Source of the DNA: Pseudomonas sp. R-28-1W-6
GTDB taxonomy: Bacteria; Pseudomonadota; Gammaproteobacteria; Pseudomonadales; Pseudomonadaceae
Length of the DNA stretch: 64,000 nt
Direction of reading: 5' to 3'
Assembly (NCBI RefSeq): GCF_009799925.1
Contig: NZ_WELK01000004.1
Coordinates: 186,001-250,000, forward strand
Shown here: positions 52,655 to 63,200 of the stretch, piece after piece
Layout of the letters: each line of letters starts with the position of its first letter
Numbering within the stretch: the first letter of the stretch is position 1
Position numbers and translations under genes: made by a program
The notes under the pieces: generated by a model
The model's input: the letters and a program-made list of their open reading frames with translations, nothing else
What the model was told of the DNA's origin: nothing
Databases searched by the model: none

Positions 52655-53322
52655 GCAGCGTATTCCTGCAACTGGTCGCCCGCGAAGCGCGCCTGCTGTT
52701 CCGCCGTCCGGCCGAGCTGGCTAATCCTTTGGTGTTCTTCGCCATCGTCATCGCCCTGTTCCCGCTGGCCGTGGGGCCCGAGTCGAAACTGCTGCAGACC
52801 CTGTCGCCGGGGCTGGTCTGGGTCGCGGCGCTGCTGGCGGTGCTGCTCTCGCTGGACGGTCTGTTCCGCAGCGATTTCGAGGATGGTTCTTTGGAACAGT
52901 GGGTCCTTTCGTCGCACCCCCTGCCTCTTCTGGTGTTGGCCAAGGTGCTGGCACACTGGGTTTTTTCCGGATTGGCGCTGGTCGTCCTGTCGCCGTTGCT
53001 GGCGCTGATGCTCGGCTTGCCGTCGCGTTGCGTGCCGGTGCTGCTGTTGTCGCTGCTGCTGGGCACGCCGGTGTTGAGCTTGCTCGGCGCGGTGGGGGCG
53101 GCACTGACCGTTGGTCTCAAGCGTGGCGGCCTGCTGCTGGCCCTGTTGATCCTGCCGCTGTATATCCCGGTATTGATCCTCGGCAGCGGGGCACTGCAGG
53201 CGACCCTGCAAGGATTGCCGGCGGCCGGCCACCTGTTGTGGCTGGCCAGCCTGACCGCCATGGCGGTCACCCTGACTCCTTTTGCAATTGCCGCCGGGCT
53301 GAAGATCAGTGTCGGCGAATAA
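52651..53322 (+). CDS. ccmB: Haem exporter subunit CcmB
   Basis: CcmB is the membrane partner of CcmA. The 223-residue protein has six membrane segments and the family start [16 protein letters not shown] region ([20 protein letters not shown]), followed by [20 protein letters not shown]. The size is standard. Its ATG overlaps the ccmA stop. ccmC starts 19 bases later. No motif is missing. Confidence 0.97.
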   Translation: MSSVFLQLVAREARLLFRRPAELANPLVFFAIVIALFPLAVGPESKLLQTLSPGLVWVAALLAVLLSLDGLFRSDFEDGSLEQWVLSSHPLPLLVLAKVLAHWVFSGLALVVLSPLLALMLGLPSRCVPVLLLSLLLGTPVLSLLGAVGAALTVGLKRGGLLLALLILPLYIPVLILGSGALQATLQGLPAAGHLLWLASLTAMAVTLTPFAIAAGLKISVGE

Positions 53323-53341
53323 CTACAGAGTTACCGTGAAG

Positions 53342-54097
53342 ATGAACTGGACCTGGTTTCACAAGTGGGGCTCGCCCAAGTGGTTCTACGAGATGAGCGG
53401 GCGCTGGCTGCCGTGGCTGGCCGTGGCCGCCGCCCTGCTGCTGGTGGTCGGCCTGGTCTGGGGCCTGGCCTTCGCCCCGCCGGAGAAATACCAGGGCAAT
53501 AGCTACCGGATCATCTATATCCATGTGCCGGCGGCCTTCCTCGCCCAGTCCTGCTACCTGCTGATGGCGGTGGCCGGTGCCGTGGGCCTGATCTGGAAGA
53601 TGAAGCTGGCCGACGTGGCCCTGCAGCAGGCCGCGCCGATCGGCGCTTGGCTGTGCTTCATCGCCCTGGTCACCGGCGCCATCTGGGGCAAGCCGACCTG
53701 GGGCACCTACTGGATCTGGGACGCGCGGCTGACCTCGATGCTGATCCTGCTGTTCCTCTATTTCGGCGTGATCGCCTTGGGCAGCGCCATCAGCAACCGC
53801 GACAGCGCTGCCAAGGCCTGCGCGGTGCTGGCCCTGGTCGGGGCGGTGAACATTCCGATCATCCAGAAGTCTGTGGAATGGTGGAACACCCTGCACCAGC
53901 CGGCCACGTTCAAGGTCACCGGCAAGGCCAGCATGAGCGCGGAAATGTGGCTGCCGCTGCTGATCTCGGTGCTGGGCTTCTATTGCTTCCTCGGCGCGGT
54001 ACTGCTGCTGCGCATGCGCCTGGAAGTGCTCAAGCGCGAATCCCGCAGCAGCTGGGCCAAGGCCGAAGTGACCCGTCTGGCGGAGGGCAGGGCATGA
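53342..54097 (+). CDS. ccmC: Haem exporter subunit CcmC
   Basis: CcmC presents haem to CcmE in the periplasm. From ATG 53342 the protein has 251 residues, six membrane segments and the haem-handling tryptophan motif [18 protein letters not shown]; histidines in [11 protein letters not shown] and WWNTLHQPA flank it. The open frame extends to a GTG inside ccmB, but relatives begin at MNWTWFHK. The stop overlaps the ccmD start. Confidence 0.97.
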   Translation: MNWTWFHKWGSPKWFYEMSGRWLPWLAVAAALLLVVGLVWGLAFAPPEKYQGNSYRIIYIHVPAAFLAQSCYLLMAVAGAVGLIWKMKLADVALQQAAPIGAWLCFIALVTGAIWGKPTWGTYWIWDARLTSMLILLFLYFGVIALGSAISNRDSAAKACAVLALVGAVNIPIIQKSVEWWNTLHQPATFKVTGKASMSAEMWLPLLISVLGFYCFLGAVLLLRMRLEVLKRESRSSWAKAEVTRLAEGRA

Positions 54098-54270
54098 GTT
54101 TCGCCTCTTTTGCCGAGTTCATCGCCATGGGCAGCCATGGTCCCTATGTCTGGTCATCCTATGCCATCGGCATCGCCGTACTGGCCCTCAACGTAGCCTT
54201 GCCGATCATGGCGCGGCGGCGTTACCTGCAAGACGAGGCGCGCCGTTTGCGCCGGGAGAGACAACAGTGA
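54094..54270 (+). CDS. ccmD: Haem exporter small subunit CcmD
   Basis: The 58-residue protein has one membrane segment ([20 protein letters not shown]) and a basic C-terminal tail ([17 protein letters not shown]), the pattern of CcmD, which helps release haem-CcmE. It overlaps both neighbours by 4 bases (ATGA with ccmC, GTGA with ccmE). Confidence 0.95.
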   Translation: MSFASFAEFIAMGSHGPYVWSSYAIGIAVLALNVALPIMARRRYLQDEARRLRRERQQ

Positions 54271-54719
54271 ACGCGGTCCGCAAGAAACGCCTGTATATCG
54301 TCCTCGCCATCCTGGTCGGTGCCGGCATTGCCGTGGGGTTTGCGCTGATGGCGCTGAACCAGAACATCAACCTGTTCTACACACCGACGCAGATCGCCAA
54401 TGGCGAGGCGCCGCAGGACGCGCGCATCCGTGCCGGCGGCATGGTCGCCGAGGGCTCGCTCAAGCGCAGTGGCGACTCGCTGGACGTCGAGTTCGTGGTC
54501 ACCGACTTCGCCAAGAGCGTGACCATCCGCTACCGCGGCATCCTCCCGGACCTGTTCCGCGAGGGGCAGGGCATCGTCGCCCTGGGCAAGCTGAATGCCG
54601 ACGGCGTGCTGATCGCCGATGAAGTGCTGGCCAAGCACGACGAGAACTACATGCCGCCGGAAGTGACCAAGGCGCTGAAGGACAGTGGCCAGCTGCAACC
54701 CGGCAAGAGCGAGGGTTGA
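54267..54719 (+). CDS. ccmE: Periplasmic haem chaperone CcmE
   Basis: CcmE binds haem covalently for a time and delivers it to CcmF. The 150-residue protein has an N-terminal membrane anchor (about 7-30) and an OB-fold domain, with the haem-binding His in [13 protein letters not shown] near residue 123. Both the His and the following Tyr are present. It starts at GTG overlapping the ccmD stop. ccmF follows after 2 bases. Confidence 0.97.
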   Translation: MNAVRKKRLYIVLAILVGAGIAVGFALMALNQNINLFYTPTQIANGEAPQDARIRAGGMVAEGSLKRSGDSLDVEFVVTDFAKSVTIRYRGILPDLFREGQGIVALGKLNADGVLIADEVLAKHDENYMPPEVTKALKDSGQLQPGKSEG

Positions 54720-54721
54720 GC

Positions 54722-56710
54722 ATGAACCTGAATCTGATCGTGCCCGAGCTGGGCCACCTGGCGCTGATCCTGGCCCTGTGCCTGGCCCTGGTACAGGCCA
54801 GCCTGCCGCTGGTCGGCGCCTGGCGCGGCGATCGCCAGTGGATGAGCCTGGCGCAGCCGGCTGCCTGGGGCCAGTTCGCCTTCCTGCTGTTCGCCTTCGC
54901 CTGCCTGACCTGGTCGTTCATGGTCGACGACTTCTCCGTCGCCTACGTGGCCAGCAACTCCAACAGCGCCTTGCCCTGGTACTACAAGTTCAGCGCCGTG
55001 TGGGGCGCCCACGAGGGCTCGCTGCTGCTGTGGGCGCTGATCCTCGGCGGCTGGACCTTCGCCGTGTCGATCTTCTCCCGCCAGCTGCCGGAAGTGATGC
55101 TGGCCCGCGTGCTGGCGGTGATGGGCATGATCAGCATCGGCTTCCTGCTGTTCCTGATCGTCACCTCCAACCCCTTCGAGCGCCTGCTGCCGGACATGCC
55201 GCAGGACGGCCGCGACCTCAACCCGCTGCTGCAGGACATCGGCCTGATCGTCCATCCGCCGATGCTGTACATGGGCTATGTCGGCTTCTCCGTGGCCTTC
55301 GCCTTCGCCATCGCCGCGCTGCTCGGCGGCAAGCTGGATGCCGCCTGGGCGCGCTGGTCGCGGCCGTGGACCATCATCGCCTGGGCCTTCCTCGGCATCG
55401 GCATCGCCCTCGGCTCCTGGTGGGCCTACTACGAACTGGGCTGGGGCGGCTGGTGGTTCTGGGACCCGGTGGAGAATGCCTCGTTCATGCCCTGGCTGGT
55501 CGGCACGGCGCTGATCCACTCCCTCGCCGTGACCGAGAAGCGCGGCGTGTTCAAGAGCTGGACCGTGCTGCTGGCCATCGCCGCCTTCTCCCTGAGCCTG
55601 CTGGGGACTTTCCTGGTGCGCTCCGGGGTGCTGACCTCGGTGCATGCCTTCGCCACCGATCCGGAGCGCGGGGTGTTCATCCTGGCCTTCCTGCTGCTGG
55701 TGGTCGGCGGCTCGCTGACCCTGTTCGCCGTGCGGGCGCCGGTGGTCAAGAGCCAGGTCGGCTTCGCCCTGTGGTCGCGCGAGACCCTGCTGCTGGCCAA
55801 TAACCTGGTGCTGGTGGTGGCCGCCTCGATGATCCTGCTCGGTACCCTCTACCCGCTGGTGCTGGATGCCCTGAGCGGCGCCAAGCTGTCGGTCGGCCCG
55901 CCCTATTTCAATGCCCTGTTCGTGCCGCTGATGGCCCTGCTGATGCTGGTGATGGCGGTCGGCGTGCTGGTGCGCTGGAAGGACACCCCGCTCAAGTGGC
56001 TGCTCGGCATGCTCACCCCGGTACTGCTCGGCAGCGCCGCCCTGGGTGGCCTGGCCACCTGGCTGTTCGGTGACTTCAACTGGGCGGTGCTGGCGGTGTT
56101 CCTGCTGGCGGCCTGGGTGCTGCTGGCCGGTGTGCGCGACCTGCTCGACAAGACCCGGCACAAGGGCCTGGTCAAGGGCATCCTGAGCCTCAACAGCAGC
56201 TACTGGGGCATGCAGCTGGCGCACCTGGGCATTGCCGTATGCGCCATCGGCGTGGTGCTGGTCAGCCAGGGCAGCGCCGAGCGCGACCTGCGCCTGGCCC
56301 CCGGCGAGTCGCTGGAGCTGGGCGGCTACCGCTTCGTCTTCGAGGGCGCCGAGCATTTCGAGGGCCCCAACTTCACCTCGGACAAGGGCACCATCCGCGT
56401 CCTGGAGGACGGCGAGGAAGTCGCCCTGCTGCATCCGGAGAAGCGCCTGTACAGCGTGCAGAACATGCCGATGACCGAGGCCGGCATCGACGCCGGCCTC
56501 ACCCGCGACCTCTACGTGGCCCTCGGCGAGCCGCTGGAAGACGGCGCCTGGGCCGTGCGCGTACACATCAAGCCCTACGTGCGCTGGATCTGGTTCGGCG
56601 GCCTGATGATGGGCTTCGGCGGCCTGCTGGCGGCCTTCGATCCGCGCTACCGGGTCAAGGTCAAGACCCGCGTGCGTGAGGCCCTCGGCCTGAATGGAGT
56701 GATGGCATGA
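54722..56710 (+). CDS. ccmF: Cytochrome c haem lyase CcmF
   Basis: CcmF attaches haem to apocytochrome c with CcmH and DsbE. From ATG 54722 it has 662 residues and many membrane segments, with the tryptophan motif GWGGWWFWDPVENASFMPWL and conserved His residues (IVHPPMLYMGYVG, WGAHEGSLLLWALI). GAGGG at 54711-54715 sets this ATG over an in-frame TTG. Its stop overlaps the dsbE start. Confidence 0.97.
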   Translation: MNLNLIVPELGHLALILALCLALVQASLPLVGAWRGDRQWMSLAQPAAWGQFAFLLFAFACLTWSFMVDDFSVAYVASNSNSALPWYYKFSAVWGAHEGSLLLWALILGGWTFAVSIFSRQLPEVMLARVLAVMGMISIGFLLFLIVTSNPFERLLPDMPQDGRDLNPLLQDIGLIVHPPMLYMGYVGFSVAFAFAIAALLGGKLDAAWARWSRPWTIIAWAFLGIGIALGSWWAYYELGWGGWWFWDPVENASFMPWLVGTALIHSLAVTEKRGVFKSWTVLLAIAAFSLSLLGTFLVRSGVLTSVHAFATDPERGVFILAFLLLVVGGSLTLFAVRAPVVKSQVGFALWSRETLLLANNLVLVVAASMILLGTLYPLVLDALSGAKLSVGPPYFNALFVPLMALLMLVMAVGVLVRWKDTPLKWLLGMLTPVLLGSAALGGLATWLFGDFNWAVLAVFLLAAWVLLAGVRDLLDKTRHKGLVKGILSLNSSYWGMQLAHLGIAVCAIGVVLVSQGSAERDLRLAPGESLELGGYRFVFEGAEHFEGPNFTSDKGTIRVLEDGEEVALLHPEKRLYSVQNMPMTEAGIDAGLTRDLYVALGEPLEDGAWAVRVHIKPYVRWIWFGGLMMGFGGLLAAFDPRYRVKVKTRVREALGLNGVMA

Positions 56711-57252
56711 AGCGGCTGATCCTGCTGTTGCCGCTGCTGCTGTTTCTCGGCATCGCGCTGTTCCTCTACCGCGGGCTGTTCCTCAATCCTCAGGAGCTGC
56801 CGTCGGCGCTGATCGGCAAGCCGTTCCCGGCCTTCGCCCTGCCGTCGGTGACCGACCAGGACCAGACCCTGACCCAGGCCGATCTGCTCGGCAAGCCGGC
56901 GCTGGTCAACGTCTGGGCCACCTGGTGCCCGTCCTGCCGGGCCGAGCATCCGGTGCTGAACAAGCTGGCGGCCAGCGGGGTGAACATCCATGGCGTCAAC
57001 TACAAGGACCAGCGCGAGCCGGCGCAGAAGTGGCTGCGCGAGCTGCACAACCCCTACCAGTTGAACATCGAGGACGCCAAGGGCGCGCTGGGCCTGGATC
57101 TCGGCGTGTATGGCGCGCCGGAAACCTTCTTCGTCGATGCCAAGGGCATCATCCGCGACAAGTACGTCGGGGTGATCGACGAGCAGGTCTGGCGCACCAA
57201 GCTGGCGCCGATCTACCAGCGCCTGGTCGACGAGAGCGGGGTGGAGCGATGA
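56707..57252 (+). CDS. dsbE: Thiol:disulfide reductase DsbE (CcmG)
   Basis: DsbE/CcmG keeps apocytochrome cysteines reduced for haem attachment. The 181-residue protein has an uncleaved N-terminal membrane anchor (about 4-26) and a thioredoxin fold with active site WATWCPSCRAEHPVL; the family acidic insert GVNYKDQREPAQKW is present. It overlaps ccmF and ccmH by 4 bases each. Confidence 0.97.
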   Translation: MKRLILLLPLLLFLGIALFLYRGLFLNPQELPSALIGKPFPAFALPSVTDQDQTLTQADLLGKPALVNVWATWCPSCRAEHPVLNKLAASGVNIHGVNYKDQREPAQKWLRELHNPYQLNIEDAKGALGLDLGVYGAPETFFVDAKGIIRDKYVGVIDEQVWRTKLAPIYQRLVDESGVER

Positions 57253-57731
57253 AGCGTCTGCTGCTCGCCGGTCTGTTCAGCCTCGGCCTGCTGGGCATGG
57301 CCCAGGCGGCCATCGACACCTACCAGTTCAAGGACGAGGCCGAGCGCGAGCGTTTCCGCAGCCTCACCGCGGAGCTGCGCTGCCCGAAGTGCCAGAACCA
57401 GAACATCGCCGATTCCAATGCGCCGATCGCCACCGACCTGCGCCGGGAAATCTTCCGCATGCTCGAAGAGGGCAAGAGCAACGCCGAGATCGTCGACTTC
57501 CTGGTGCTGCGCTACGGCGACTTCGTGCTCTACAAGCCGCCGCTGGATACCCGCACCTACCTGCTCTGGTACGGCCCGTTCGCCTTGCTCGGTCTCGGCG
57601 CTCTGGGCCTCGTGGTGCTGGTGCTGCGCCGGCGCAAGGTGGAAAACAACCCCGCGCAGGTCGCCTTGTCGGCCAGTGAAAACCAGCGCCTGCAGACGCT
57701 GCTTCAGCAAAATTCCCAGGACAAAAAATGA
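57249..57731 (+). CDS. ccmH: Cytochrome c maturation thiol protein CcmH (CycL type)
   Basis: CcmH reduces the apocytochrome CXXCH site with DsbE. The 160-residue protein has a signal peptide ([20 protein letters not shown]), the redox motif [20 protein letters not shown], and a C-terminal membrane segment (about 103-122). It lacks the TPR part, which is encoded by the next gene, the arrangement known for Pseudomonas and Rhizobium. Overlaps ccmI by 4 bases. Confidence 0.96.
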   Translation: MKRLLLAGLFSLGLLGMAQAAIDTYQFKDEAERERFRSLTAELRCPKCQNQNIADSNAPIATDLRREIFRMLEEGKSNAEIVDFLVLRYGDFVLYKPPLDTRTYLLWYGPFALLGLGALGLVVLVLRRRKVENNPAQVALSASENQRLQTLLQQNSQDKK

Positions 57732-58924
57732 TCGAATTCTGGCTCGCTGCCGGCCTGCTGTTGCTGGTCGCCCTGGCTTTCCTGCTGATCCCGGTATTGC
57801 GTGGGCGCAAGGCCCAGGCCGAGGAGGATCGCACCGCTCTCAACGTCGCCCTGTACCAGGAGCGCCTGGCCGAACTGCAGGGGCAGCAGGCCGCCGGCGT
57901 GCTGACCGCCGAGCAGCTGCAGGCCGGGCAGGCCGAGGCCGCGCGGGAACTGCTGGCCGATACCGAAGGCGCCAGCGAGCGGGTTGCGCGCCTGGGCAAG
58001 GCGCTGCCGCTGATCGCCGCCCTGCTGGTGCCGTTTGCCGGCCTGGGCCTGTACCTGCACTGGGGCGCCAGCCAGCAGCTGGCCGAACTGGGCGACCAGC
58101 GCCAGCCGAGCATCGGCGAGATGACCGCGAAGCTGGAACGCGCCGTCGAGGCCGATCCCAAGTCGGCCGAGTCCTGGTACTTCCTCGGGCGCATCTACAT
58201 GGCCCAGGAGCGCGCCGGCGATGCGGCCGGCGCCTACGAGCGTGCGGCCGTGCTGGCCGGGCGGCCGCCGGAGCTGCTAGGGCAGTGGGCCCAGGCGCTG
58301 TACTTCGCCGGCAACAAGCAGTGGTCGGCGCAGCTGCAGGCGCTGACCGACGAGGCGCTCAAGGCTGACCCGCAGGAAGCCACCAGCCTCGGCCTGCTCG
58401 GTATCGCCGCCTTCGAAGGCGAGCGTTTCGCCGAGGCGATCGGCTACTGGCAACGCCTGGTCGACCAGATGCCGGCGCAAGACCCGGCGCGTGCCTCGAT
58501 CCAGGTCGGTATCGAACGGGCCCGGGAAAACCTGCAGGCGGCGGGCCAGCCGGTGCCCGAAGCCGTGACCAAGGCCATGCCGGTGCTCAAGGTGCGCGTC
58601 GAGCTGGCGCCGGCTCTGCAGGGCAAGGTGCAGCCAGGCGACAGCGTGTTCATCTTCGCCCGCGCGGCCTCGGGCCCGCCGATGCCGCTGGCGGTCAAGC
58701 GCATGACCGTGGCCGACCTGCCGGTCGAGGTCGAGCTGAGCGACAGCGACGCGATGATGGCGCAGCTGAAGATCTCCAGCTTCCCCGAGGTGCAGCTGGT
58801 GGCGCGGGTCTCGCGTGCCGGCAATGCCACGGCCGGGGAATGGATCGGCCGCGGCCAGCCGATTCCCAGCAGCACCCGGGAGCGCCAGCAGCTGATCATC
58901 GACAGCGCCGATCAGGCCAAATGA
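57728..58924 (+). CDS. ccmI: Apocytochrome chaperone CcmI (CycH)
   Basis: CcmI holds the apocytochrome for the lyase complex. The 398-residue protein has two N-terminal membrane segments (about 3-22 and 95-115), a coiled cytoplasmic loop between them, TPR repeats (about 125-285, [20 protein letters not shown] and similar) and a C-terminal beta-rich domain ([20 protein letters not shown]). Its stop overlaps the start of a small lipoprotein gene (ATGA). Confidence 0.96.
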   Translation: MIEFWLAAGLLLLVALAFLLIPVLRGRKAQAEEDRTALNVALYQERLAELQGQQAAGVLTAEQLQAGQAEAARELLADTEGASERVARLGKALPLIAALLVPFAGLGLYLHWGASQQLAELGDQRQPSIGEMTAKLERAVEADPKSAESWYFLGRIYMAQERAGDAAGAYERAAVLAGRPPELLGQWAQALYFAGNKQWSAQLQALTDEALKADPQEATSLGLLGIAAFEGERFAEAIGYWQRLVDQMPAQDPARASIQVGIERARENLQAAGQPVPEAVTKAMPVLKVRVELAPALQGKVQPGDSVFIFARAASGPPMPLAVKRMTVADLPVEVELSDSDAMMAQLKISSFPEVQLVARVSRAGNATAGEWIGRGQPIPSSTRERQQLIIDSADQAK

Positions 58925-59250
58925 TGGGGACCGTTCGCCATGCCTGGCTGGTGCTGCTGTTGCTCGGCGGCTGCAGCCTGAACGCCACACGTGCGCCGTC
59001 TCCGCCCGCCGCGCCGACGCAGGCGCAGACCCATCCGCGCTTCGCCCCGCCACCGGGCGGCAACAGCTACTGGGATGGTCGCCTGGGCGTGTATGTGCTC
59101 AAGGGTGGCCGCGACCTGTACTACCGCGACCGCACCTATTACCGCTGGACTGGCGGCTGGAGCTGGGCGAGCAACCCACAAGGGCCCTGGCAGGCGACCG
59201 ACAGCAGCGGCGTGCCGGCGGGGCTTGGCCAACACTACGCCCGCCCGTGA
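58921..59250 (+). CDS. Small aromatic-rich lipoprotein, coupled to ccmI
   Basis: Not recognised. The 109-residue protein has a lipoprotein signal ([12 protein letters not shown], lipobox LLGGC). After a Pro-rich spacer comes an aromatic module: [20 protein letters not shown], then [20 protein letters not shown] and VPAGL. The same module occurs in the next gene. The ATG overlaps the ccmI stop, so it is likely the last gene of the ccm transcript. Two ATGs in tandem (58921, 58924) could serve as the start. It presumably lies in the outer membrane; any link to cytochrome c is only positional. Confidence 0.75.
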   Translation: MMGTVRHAWLVLLLLGGCSLNATRAPSPPAAPTQAQTHPRFAPPPGGNSYWDGRLGVYVLKGGRDLYYRDRTYYRWTGGWSWASNPQGPWQATDSSGVPAGLGQHYARP

Positions 59251-59320
59251 CGGGGCGGCTGCAACCCGGCCGCTTGCGCACTGTCCAACTTCACATTGCC
59301 TTTCAATAGAGGTCGCCATC

Positions 59321-59911
59321 ATGAATCGGCGTGCGTTGTTTCTGTTTGCCCTGCTGTTGCCTTTGTCGGCCTGCACCCTGAGTCTGGGCGGTGGTGACTA
59401 TGGTTATTACGGCCACCCCCACCATGTGCCGCCGCCCTATGGCGATTGGCGCTGGGATGATGATCTCGACGTGTATGTGAGCATCGGTTATCCGCGTCTG
59501 TATTTTCGCGACCGGATTTATTACCGCTGGGACGATCATGGCTGGTACTGGGGCGACCATCACGGCGGCCCCTGGCAGCCGCAGGGCCACAGGAGCATGC
59601 CGCCGGGCCTGTACCGCGAGCATCCGCATCCCGGCTCCAAGGGCGGGCAGGGTGGCTCGGGTCGCCATGACTCCGGCCCTGGCCAGGAACAGTGGCGCGC
59701 TCCGCAGGGCCAGCAAGGCCAGCAGAAGAACCAAGGTCAGCAGCGCCAGCAAGGTCAATCGCGCTATCAGTCCCATCCGGGCGGCAGCAAGGCCGGCCCG
59801 CCAGCCTCCGCTCAGGGCGGCCAGGGTGGCCAGGGCAAGCAGGGGCACGGCCAGTCGACAGGCAAGGGCCAAAGCCAGAACCAGAACCGGCGCGGCCAGC
59901 CCCAGGGGTAG
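59321..59911 (+). CDS. Aromatic-rich lipoprotein with Gly/Gln-rich tail
   Basis: Not recognised beyond similarity to the preceding gene. The 196-residue protein has a lipoprotein signal with lipobox LSAC (ALLLPLSACTLSLGGG), the shared aromatic module (DLDVYVSIGYPRLYFRDRIY, YRWDDHGWYWGDHHGGPWQP, PPGL) at about 45-100, and a disordered Gly/Gln/Ser/Lys-rich tail (about 105-196) full of GQ and QG pairs. AGAGG eight bases upstream supports ATG 59321. It is 70 bases from its paralogue. The tail suggests a surface or peptidoglycan contact, but this is inference. Confidence 0.75.
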   Translation: MNRRALFLFALLLPLSACTLSLGGGDYGYYGHPHHVPPPYGDWRWDDDLDVYVSIGYPRLYFRDRIYYRWDDHGWYWGDHHGGPWQPQGHRSMPPGLYREHPHPGSKGGQGGSGRHDSGPGQEQWRAPQGQQGQQKNQGQQRQQGQSRYQSHPGGSKAGPPASAQGGQGGQGKQGHGQSTGKGQSQNQNRRGQPQG

Positions 59912-59949
59912 CGCCCGGCACGGCACTGGAAACATCCGGATGAGTCGAT

Positions 59950-59967
59950 GGCGATCCGCGGATCGCC
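59950..59967. repeat. 18-base perfect palindrome downstream of the lipoprotein gene
   Basis: GGCGATCCGCGGATCGCC is its own reverse complement. It lies 38 bases past the stop with no T-tract. It could be a transcript 3' stem or a protein binding site. Confidence 0.65.
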
Positions 59968-60042
59968 GTCGCTGCTTGCCGCTTTAGCGCAGAAAAACCG
60001 GCATTTACCGCCTCGCTCCGGCTTCGGGCTCGGTTAGCCAGG

Positions 60043-60061
60043 CGGCTGGCGCCGCCAGCCG
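60043..60061. repeat. GC-rich hairpin upstream of smc
   Basis: CGGCTGGC / GCCAGCCG pair over 8 bases around a GCC loop. There is no T-tract. It lies just before the possible smc promoter. Confidence 0.55.
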
Positions 60062-60074
60062 GCAAACGGCAGTC

Positions 60075-60102
60075 TTGGCCGGCAAATACCCTGTGGTAAA
60101 CT
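60075..60102 (+). promoter_or_regulatory. smc: Possible sigma-70 promoter of smc
   Basis: TTGGCC and TAAACT with 16-base spacing form a moderate promoter about 110 bases ahead of the smc start. Only the two hexamers support it. Confidence 0.3.
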
Positions 60103-60211
60103 CCGCCGATCTTGCGTGTTACCCCCGAATTCCAAGGAAAAACATGACCTTCACGGCAGCGGACAGCCGCGCTCTGCAGTCTTCCAGGCTTGTCCCGGCG
60201 AAGGTCGTGGC

Positions 60212-63200
60212 ATGCGCCTGAAGTGCATCAAGCTGGCCGGCTTCAAGTCCTTCGTCGACCCGACCACGGTGACTTTCCCGAGCAACATGGCGGCGGTGGT
60301 CGGGCCCAACGGTTGCGGCAAGTCCAACATCATCGATGCCGTACGCTGGGTGATGGGCGAGAGTTCGGCGAAGAACCTCCGCGGCGAGTCGATGACCGAC
60401 GTCATCTTCAACGGCTCCAACACGCGCAAGCCGGTGACCCAGGCCTCCATCGAGCTGATCTTCGACAACTCCGACGGCAGCCTGACGGGCGAATACTCGG
60501 CCTTCGCCGAGATATCCATCCGCCGCCGGGTCACCCGCGACAGCCAGAACACCTATTTCCTCAACGGCGTGAAGTGCCGTCGCCGGGATATCACCGACAT
60601 CTTCCTAGGCACCGGCCTGGGGCCGCGCAGCTACTCGATCATCGAGCAGGGCATGATCAGCAAGCTGATCGAAGCCAAGCCCGAGGACCTGCGGAATTTC
60701 ATCGAGGAAGCCGCCGGCATCTCCAAGTACAAGGAGCGCCGCCGCGAGACCGAGAGCCGCATCCGCCGTACCCACGAGAACCTGGCGCGCCTGACCGACC
60801 TGCGCGAAGAGCTGGAGCGTCAGCTCGAACGCCTGCACCGCCAGGCCCAGTCGGCCGAGAAGTACCAGGAATACAAGGCCGAGGAGCGCCAGCTCAAGGC
60901 CCAGCTGTCGGCCCTGCGCTGGCAGGCGCTGAACGAACAGGTCGGCAGCCGCGAGCGGGTGATCGGCGACCAGGAAGTGGCATTCGAGGCCCTGGTGGCC
61001 GAGCAGCGCAATGCCGACGCCAGCATCGAGCGTCTGCGCGACGGTCACCACGAGCTGTCCGAGCGGTTCAACCAGGTGCAGGGGCGCTTCTACTCGGTGG
61101 GCGGCGATATCGCCCGGGTCGAGCAGAGCATCCAGCACGGCCAGCAACGCCTGCGCCAGTTGCAGGACGACCTCAACGAGGCCGAGCGCGCGCGCCTGGA
61201 GACCGAATCGCACCTGGGCCACGACCGCACCCTGCTGGCCACCCTGGGCGAAGAGCTGGCCATGCTCGAACCCGAACAGGAGCTGACCGCGGCGGCGGCC
61301 GAGGAGTCCGCCGCCGGCCTGGAAGAGGCCGAAGGCGCCATGCATGGCTGGCAGGAGCGCTGGGACAGCTTCAACCAGCGCAGCGCCGAGCCGCGCCGTC
61401 AGGCCGAAGTGCAGCAGTCGCGCAGCCAGCAGCTGGAGCTGAGCCTGGAGCGTCTGGCCGAACGCCAGCGCCGGCTGGCCGAGGAGCTGGCGCAACTGGC
61501 GGCCGATCCGGAAGACGCGGCGATCCTCGAACTGTCCGAGCAGCTGGCCGCCAGCGAGCTGGATCTCGAAGAGCTGCACGCCGCCGAAGAAGGCCTGGTC
61601 GAGCGCCTCGAACAGTTGCGTGGCGAACTGCGCCAAGCCACCCAGGCGCAGCAGCAGGCCCAGGGCGAACTGCAGCGCCTGAACGGCCGCATTGTGTCCC
61701 TGGAGGCCCTGCAGCAGGCCGCGCTGAACCCGGGCAAGGGCGCCGCCGAATGGCTGCGCGAGCAGCAGCTGAACCATCGCCCACGCCTGGCCGAAGGCCT
61801 GCGCGTGGAGGCCGGCTGGGAGCTGGCGGTGGAAACCGTGCTGGGCGCCGACCTGCAGGCGGTGCTGCTGGATGATTTTGCCGGGCTCGACCTGAGCGGC
61901 TTCGACCAGGGCGAGCTGCGCCTGGTCAACCCGCAATCCGGTGGCGCGCGAGTGGCCGGCAGCCTGCTGGACAAGGTCGAGGCCGGTTTCGACCTGGCGC
62001 CCTGGCTGAGTCAGGTGCGCCCGGTCGAGACCCTCGACGAGGCTCTGGTCCGGCGCAGCCAGCTGGGCGAGGGCGAAAGCCTGATCAGCCGCGACGGTTA
62101 CTGGGTCGGCCGGCACTTCCTGCGTGTGCGCCGCGCCAGTGCCGCCGAGAGCGGCGTGCTGGCCCGCGGCCAGGAGCTGGAGCGCCTGGGGCTGGAGCGC
62201 GAGGAGCGGGAAGCGGCGCTGGCCGACCTGGAAGAGCGCCTGCAGCAGTTGCAGGCCAGCCAGCGTCAGCAGGAAGACGCCCGCGAGCAGCAACGCCGCC
62301 TGGTGCAGGAGCAGGCCCGCCGCCAAGGCGAGCTGAAGGCGCAACTGTCCGCCGGCCAGGCCAAGGCCGAACAGCTGAGCCTGCGTCGGCGCCGTCTGGA
62401 TGGCGAACTGACGGAGCTGGCCGAACAGCGCGAACTGGAGCAGGAGCAGCTCGGCGAGGCCCGTCTGATCCTGCAGGAGGCCCTGGATGCCATGGCCATC
62501 GACACCGAGCAGCGCGAACAGCTGCTGGCCAGTCGCGACCAGCTGCGCGAGCGCCTCGACCGCATGCGCCAGGAGGCCAGGGCGCACAAGGACCACGCCC
62601 ACCAGCTGGCCGTGCGCCTGGGCTCGATCAAGGCCCAGCACGAGTCCACCCGCCAGGCCCTGGAACGCCTGGAGCTGCAGTTCGAGCGCGCCATCGAGCG
62701 CCGCGAGCAGCTCAGCCTCAACCTGGAGGAGGGCGAGGCGCCGCTGGAAGAGCTGCGCATCAAGCTGGAAGAGCTGCTCGACAAGCGCATGGGCGTCGAG
62801 GACGAACTCAAGCTGGCGCGCCTGGCCCTGGAAGATGCCGACCGCGAACTGCGCGACGCCGAGAAGCGCCGCACCCAGGCCGAGCAGCAGTCGCAATTGC
62901 TGCGCAGCCAGCTGGAGCAGCAGCGCATGGGCTGGCAGGAGCTCAGCGTGCGGCGCAAGGCCCTGCAGGATCAGCTGCTGGAAGACGGCTACGACCTGCA
63001 CGGCGTGCTTGCCAGCCTGCCGGGCGAGGCCAGCGAGAAGGCCTGGGAGGAGGAGCTGGAGCGGCTCGCCGCGCGGATCCAGCGCCTGGGGCCGATCAAC
63101 CTGGCGGCCATCGACGAGTACCAGCAGCAGTCCGAGCGCAAGCGCTACCTGGATGCGCAGAACGCCGACCTGGTCGAGGCGCTGGACACCCTGGAAAACG

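Larger units (their letters stand above)
59912..60211. other. Non-coding gap before smc
   Basis: The 300 bases contain an 18-base perfect palindrome at 59950-59967, an 8-bp GC-rich hairpin at 60043-60061 and a possible promoter at 60075-60102. An open frame continues from 60116 into smc but lacks a family counterpart and is probably leader. No RNA gene is seen. Confidence 0.7.
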
